Shown here: positions 60,238 to 60,866 of the stretch, piece after piece
Layout: every line of letters starts with the position of its first letter
How positions within the stretch are numbered: the first letter of the stretch is position 1
Assembly: GCA_022768185.1 (NCBI GenBank)
Contig: JALEMS010000036.1
Location: forward strand, 1 to 60,866
Reading direction: 5' to 3'
Length of the DNA stretch: 60,866 bases
Source of the DNA: Clostridiales bacterium
GTDB lineage: Bacteria; Bacillota; Clostridia; Oscillospirales; Oscillospiraceae
Translations under genes and position numbers: made by a program
Notes under the pieces: generated by a model
What the model saw: the letters and a program-made list of their open reading frames with translations, nothing else
The model's database searches: none
Told to the model about the DNA's origin: nothing

Positions 60238-60866
60238 TCAGGTTGGCGTGATGCTTTTGGCGGCGATTGCGGCCCACTCGTCAACGGGAAGCGTGTATTG
60301 GGGCGAGGTTTGGAAAAAGCGCACACGCATCACCGTGCGGCCTTTGCGCACCACCAGCGTGGGGAAGTGGACGGAGTCATAATAGGCGAACGCCTCGTCC
60401 GCGTCCGCCAGAGTCAGGTCGATCGGCTCGTATTTCTCGCGCCAGCGTGTGGGGCGGGACAGCTCCCGCACCGCCTCGCGGGCAACCCAGGTCCAGCGCG
60501 TTTCGTAGTAATCCACGTAATAGCCGCCGCTCAGAATGCGGCCGTCGGGCAGGCGGACGTCGGTGTTTTCCGCCCAGCAGATCGCGCGCGGTGCGAGCGG
60601 GTCGCTCCAGCAGCGGACGCGGTTGGTATAGCTGCCCATGTTCTGCGGGACATAGCTGCCGCTGGGGGCGAGGTCTGCCATGGTGGCAAACGGCGGGTCG
60701 CCGGGGAAGTCCTGCAGGGCGGTGTAGCCCTCGTCTGTCACGCGGCTGCCGAACTGCTGCAGCGACAGTACGACCCACAGCAGGCACAGCAGCACCGTCG
60801 CGGCGGACGCGGCCCGATGCCGCAGCGCGCGCGGCCGCCAGGGGCGTCGGTGGTCGATCTCACCCT
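60238..60866 (-). CDS. Partial membrane-anchored protein, 5' end outside the window
   Basis: The frame is open from the window edge. It reads an Arg-rich cytosolic segment (HRRPWRPRALRHRAASAAT), a membrane helix (VLLCLLWVVLSLQQ) and an external domain of about 170 residues with GGYYVDYYETRWTWV and SVHFPTLVVRKGRTVMRVRFF. No family was recognised. A GTG at 60795 could be read as a start, but the Arg-rich upstream part looks coding, so I treat the gene as truncated. Confidence 0.7.
   Translation of the reverse strand, partial: GEIDHRRPWRPRALRHRAASAATVLLCLLWVVLSLQQFGSRVTDEGYTALQDFPGDPPFATMADLAPSGSYVPQNMGSYTNRVRCWSDPLAPRAICWAENTDVRLPDGRILSGGYYVDYYETRWTWVAREAVRELSRPTRWREKYEPIDLTLADADEAFAYYDSVHFPTLVVRKGRTVMRVRFFQTSPQYTLPVDEWAAIAAKSITPT

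Noticed and set aside
1-60866. CRISPR arrays, insertion sequences or prophage genes
   Set aside because: No regularly spaced repeats, transposases, integrases or phage structural genes were seen anywhere in the window.

Overview
The window looks like chromosome of a GC-rich, spore-forming anaerobic member of the Clostridia, most likely the Oscillospiraceae/Ruminococcaceae side of the Firmicutes. This placement is inferred from the Firmicutes-type nusA-infB cluster, YlxR and an L7Ae-family protein between nusA and infB, sporulation genes (spoIIIAA, sigK with a pro-sequence), a tryptophan T-box leader, a cobalamin-dependent MetH with a separate reactivation protein, and a ferredoxin-thioredoxin-reductase-like protein. 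No tools were run; family names rest on motifs read by eye.

Layout. Positions 1-4600 are clearly AT-richer than the rest and hold an accessory cassette: an XRE repressor with a consensus promoter and a repeated half-site array, a 147-aa unknown protein and a 1079-aa multidomain WG-repeat protein. After a gene-poor 600 nt the cassette meets the 3' end of a tRNA-Pro gene, which suggests an integration site. From 5.1 to 12.3 kb come an ECF sigma/anti-sigma pair, dUTPase, an acetyltransferase, a type-4/5 uracil-DNA glycosylase, a DUF1015 protein, an isolated spoIIIAA and an EamA transporter.

12.4-15.8 kb is a compact five-gene redox/sulfur operon (Crp/Fnr regulator, FTR-like protein, thioredoxin, rhodanese, CoA-disulfide reductase fused to rhodanese). 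It is divergent from sigK, and the shared intergenic region holds two near-ideal palindromes. 16.6-25.9 kb holds a VanY-type carboxypeptidase and then the canonical rimP-nusA-ylxR-L7Ae-infB-rbfA-nrnA-truB-ribF operon, preceded by a strong promoter and a leader terminator. 25.9-30 kb carries a Nim-like flavoprotein, a membrane-anchored beta-propeller protein and an SPFH/NfeD pair. 30-35.9 kb is a yerC-methyltransferase-hslO-metF-reactivase-metH operon.

35.9-49.5 kb holds an AI-2E-family permease, glmM with a left-handed beta-helix acyltransferase, a possible spore-coat protein with a SigE-like promoter, tRNA-Gly(CCC), a MATE pump, a beta-propeller lipoprotein, AlaX, and prfA followed by an unusual TsaC/Sua5-CoaE fusion and an M18 aminopeptidase. 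49.5-54.4 kb has a TepA-like Clp protease, then trmB-exoA-dusB-ECF sigma-anti-sigma. 54.4-60.9 kb, on the minus strand, has a C-S lyase, a TrpB2-type tryptophan synthase under a Trp T-box, feoAB, and a membrane-anchored gene cut by the window edge.

The observations most worth follow-up are the redox/sulfur operon with its palindromes, the Sua5-CoaE fusion, the accessory cassette beside tRNA-Pro with its operator array, the T-box-controlled stand-alone TrpB2, and the rimP-nusA leader attenuator.
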